NCBI GenBank assembly: GCA_007121115.1
Contig: SKMI01000085.1
Coordinates: forward strand, 1 to 6,133
Origin: Paracoccaceae bacterium
GTDB taxonomy: Bacteria > Pseudomonadota > Alphaproteobacteria > Rhodobacterales > Rhodobacteraceae
Reading direction: 5' to 3'
DNA length: 6,133 bases
A program made the translations under genes and the position numbers. The notes beneath the pieces are model-generated. The model worked only from the letters and a program-made list of their open reading frames with translations. It was not told the DNA's origin and did no database searches. Shown here one piece after another: positions 5,148 to 6,133 of the stretch. The number at the start of each line of letters is the position of its first letter. Positions within the stretch are counted from its first letter, which is position 1.

Positions 5148-5984
5148 TCACCCGGTCTTGCGTTCCTCCGGAACCTGCTTCCACGGCAAGGTGGCCGAGG
5201 GGGCGCCGAAATGGTATCCCTGCAGGCAGTCCACGCCGATATCGACCAGAAACCGCGCCTCGGCGGCGGTTTCCACGTTCTCGGCCACGGTGAACATGTC
5301 GAAATGCCGCGCGATGGAGACCAGCGCCTGCGCCAGGATCTGGTTGTCCGGATCCTCATGGATGCCACGGATGAACTGTCCGTCGATCTTGACGATGTCG
5401 AAGTAGAATTCCTTGAGATAGCGGAACGCCGTATAGCCCGCGCCGAAATCATCGAGCGCGAAGCAGATGCCGCGCTCCTGCATGTCCTGCATGAAGACGG
5501 TCACGAGGTCTGGCATCAGCATGGCCGAACCCTCGGTGATCTCGAGGATCAGGCGCTCGCCGATGCCGGGGTCCACGCGCAGGCCGCGTTCCAGTGCGGT
5601 CAGCCAGCCCGGATAGCCGATGGAGCGGGCCGACATGTTGACCGAGAGCCGCAGCGCCGGGTCACGCGCCAGTTGCTCCAGCCCCATTTCCAGCGCCAGA
5701 CAATCCACCCGGCGGCCCAGTTCGCTGTTCTCGATCGCGCCGATGAAATCGGCCGCCGGGATCACGCGCCCCTGATCATCCAGAAGGCGCATGAACCCTT
5801 CGAAGAAGGCCGCGCGCTTGGGCATCCGGGCCTGCACGATCGGCTGGAAGGCCAGCATGGCGCGCTTGTGCTTCAGTGCATCGCGCACCATGGCGATGGT
5901 TTCCGCCTTGCGCGCGGCTTCGGCGGCTGACAGCGGGCTTTCCAGCCCGGGTTCGGCCAGCACGGGTTGGGTGTATCGGGACAT
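5148..5984 (-). CDS. Stand-alone EAL-domain cyclic-di-GMP phosphodiesterase
   Basis: EAL proteins hydrolyse the second messenger c-di-GMP to pGpG, generally favouring motility over surface attachment. The 278-residue product is essentially one EAL domain (about 40-265) with a short polar N-terminus. It has no GGDEF domain, no membrane segment and no recognisable sensor domain, so it should be cytosolic. Metal- and substrate-binding residues appear intact: Glu62 and Arg66 of the signature, Asn116 in SVNMSA, Glu148 in LEITE, Asp178-Asp179 in DDFGAGYT, Lys199 in VKID, Glu235 in AENVE and Gln255 in LQGY. The signature reads EGFMR instead of EALLR or EVLLR, with Gly and Phe at its second and third positions; activity is likely but not assured. 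The start is well fixed by GGAGGT at 5990-5995 (minus strand) 5 nt before ATG. It converges on the peptidase gene. A CtrA-type box lies 43-57 bases upstream of the start codon. Confidence 0.93.
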   Translation of the reverse strand: MSRYTQPVLAEPGLESPLSAAEAARKAETIAMVRDALKHKRAMLAFQPIVQARMPKRAAFFEGFMRLLDDQGRVIPAADFIGAIENSELGRRVDCLALEMGLEQLARDPALRLSVNMSARSIGYPGWLTALERGLRVDPGIGERLILEITEGSAMLMPDLVTVFMQDMQERGICFALDDFGAGYTAFRYLKEFYFDIVKIDGQFIRGIHEDPDNQILAQALVSIARHFDMFTVAENVETAAEARFLVDIGVDCLQGYHFGAPSATLPWKQVPEERKTG

Positions 5985-5989
5985 CAGCT

Positions 5990-5995
5990 ACCTCC
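5990..5995 (-). promoter_or_regulatory. Strong Shine-Dalgarno sequence of the EAL gene
   Basis: GGAGGT on the minus strand with a 5-nt spacer (AGCTG) to the ATG at 5984-5982. It is near-ideal and fixes the start of the EAL gene. Confidence 0.85.
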
Positions 5996-6022
5996 GCTAT
6001 GCCGGGCCAAAGGTGCCGCGCA

Positions 6023-6042
6023 GGGGTTAAACCGGGGTTAAA
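6023..6042. promoter_or_regulatory. CtrA-type binding site (TTAA-N7-TTAA) in a 9-bp tandem repeat
   Basis: GGGGTTAAA occurs twice (6023-6031 and 6034-6042) with an 11-base period, about one helical turn. The repeat creates TTAA (6027-6030), seven bases, TTAA (6038-6041), the full-site pattern recognised by the alphaproteobacterial response regulator CtrA. It stands out in GC-rich DNA and lies 43 bases upstream of the EAL start codon, also upstream of a possible divergent promoter. Another direct-repeat-binding regulator is possible. Confidence 0.6.
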
Positions 6043-6049
6043 TGCGCGG

Positions 6050-6073
6050 CGCCGCAAGCGGTGGAATGCGGCG
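6050..6073. repeat. 7-bp perfect inverted repeat in the divergent promoter region
   Basis: CGCCGCA (6050-6056) and TGCGGCG (6067-6073) are perfect complements with a 10-nt spacer, ending two bases before a candidate -35 box. It may be an operator; stems of this length do arise by chance in such GC-rich DNA. Confidence 0.3.
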
Positions 6074-6075
6074 AA

Positions 6076-6104
6076 TTGCACCGATCTGCGCGCCCGCGTA
6101 TAGA
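6076..6104 (+). promoter_or_regulatory. Candidate promoter of a divergent gene beyond the right edge
   Basis: TTGCAC (6076-6081) and TATAGA (6099-6104) are separated by exactly 17 bases on the plus strand. A Shine-Dalgarno-like GGGGAGAGG (6123-6131) follows about 20 bases later and the window then ends. This suggests a rightward gene whose start codon is just outside; ATG at 6119 is an alternative but lies before that purine run. Confidence 0.35.
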
Positions 6105-6133
6105 GCGCCAAGGCAGACATGCGGGGAGAGGCG

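Noticed and set aside
4645..5184. 179-codon minus-strand frame and overlapping plus-strand frames in the 4742-5147 spacer
   Set aside because: The translations are Arg/Pro/Gly/Ser-rich on both strands, follow the inverted repeats, run into the flanking genes, and show no supporting ribosome site. They are better explained by structured non-coding DNA.
5211..5930. 239-codon plus-strand frame across the EAL gene
   Set aside because: It is a shadow of the EAL gene; composition is His/Asp/Gln-rich as expected from reverse reading and no family is recognisable.

Overview
The window is GC-rich chromosomal DNA that looks like an alphaproteobacterium of the Rhodobacterales (Rhodobacter, Paracoccus or Roseobacter-type relatives). 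The pointers are an FtsK with a long Ala/Pro-rich linker, a LolA gene close downstream of ftsK, a small trypsin-fold secreted peptidase, and a CtrA-type box (TTAA-N7-TTAA) in a promoter region. The assignment rests on protein style and gene order, not on a marker gene.

Layout: (1) 2-2470 (+) is the 3' part of ftsK, cut by the left edge: linker, alpha/beta motor and gamma DNA-reading domain. (2) 2568-3092 (+) is a HemG-like flavodoxin-domain protein. (3) 3194-3802 (+) is lolA, the periplasmic lipoprotein carrier, probably with its own promoter that would give a leaderless or nearly leaderless mRNA. (4) 3905-4741 (+) is a secreted chymotrypsin-fold serine peptidase with an intact His-Asp-Ser triad but without the trypsin specificity residue. 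(5) 4742-5147 is about 400 bases between convergent genes with no credible gene but unusually dense secondary structure: a 13-bp tandem repeat, an 11-bp perfect inverted repeat whose loop is a one-nucleotide-loop G-quadruplex motif, and a chain of abutting hairpins. (6) 5148-5984 (-) is a compact stand-alone EAL-domain c-di-GMP phosphodiesterase. (7) 5985-6133 is its upstream region, with a CtrA-type box and a possible promoter for a divergent gene whose start lies beyond the right edge.

The genes do not form one obvious pathway. ftsK (chromosome segregation at division) and lolA (outer-membrane lipoprotein transport) are cell-envelope and cell-cycle housekeeping genes. The flavodoxin-like and peptidase genes are same-strand neighbours, each with its own strong ribosome binding site and with hairpins in the gaps, so several short transcripts are as likely as one operon. 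The EAL gene belongs to a separate regulatory unit, plausibly tied to the CtrA regulon. The most unusual part of the window is the structured non-coding block at about 4807-5115; the CtrA-type box is the clearest regulatory lead.
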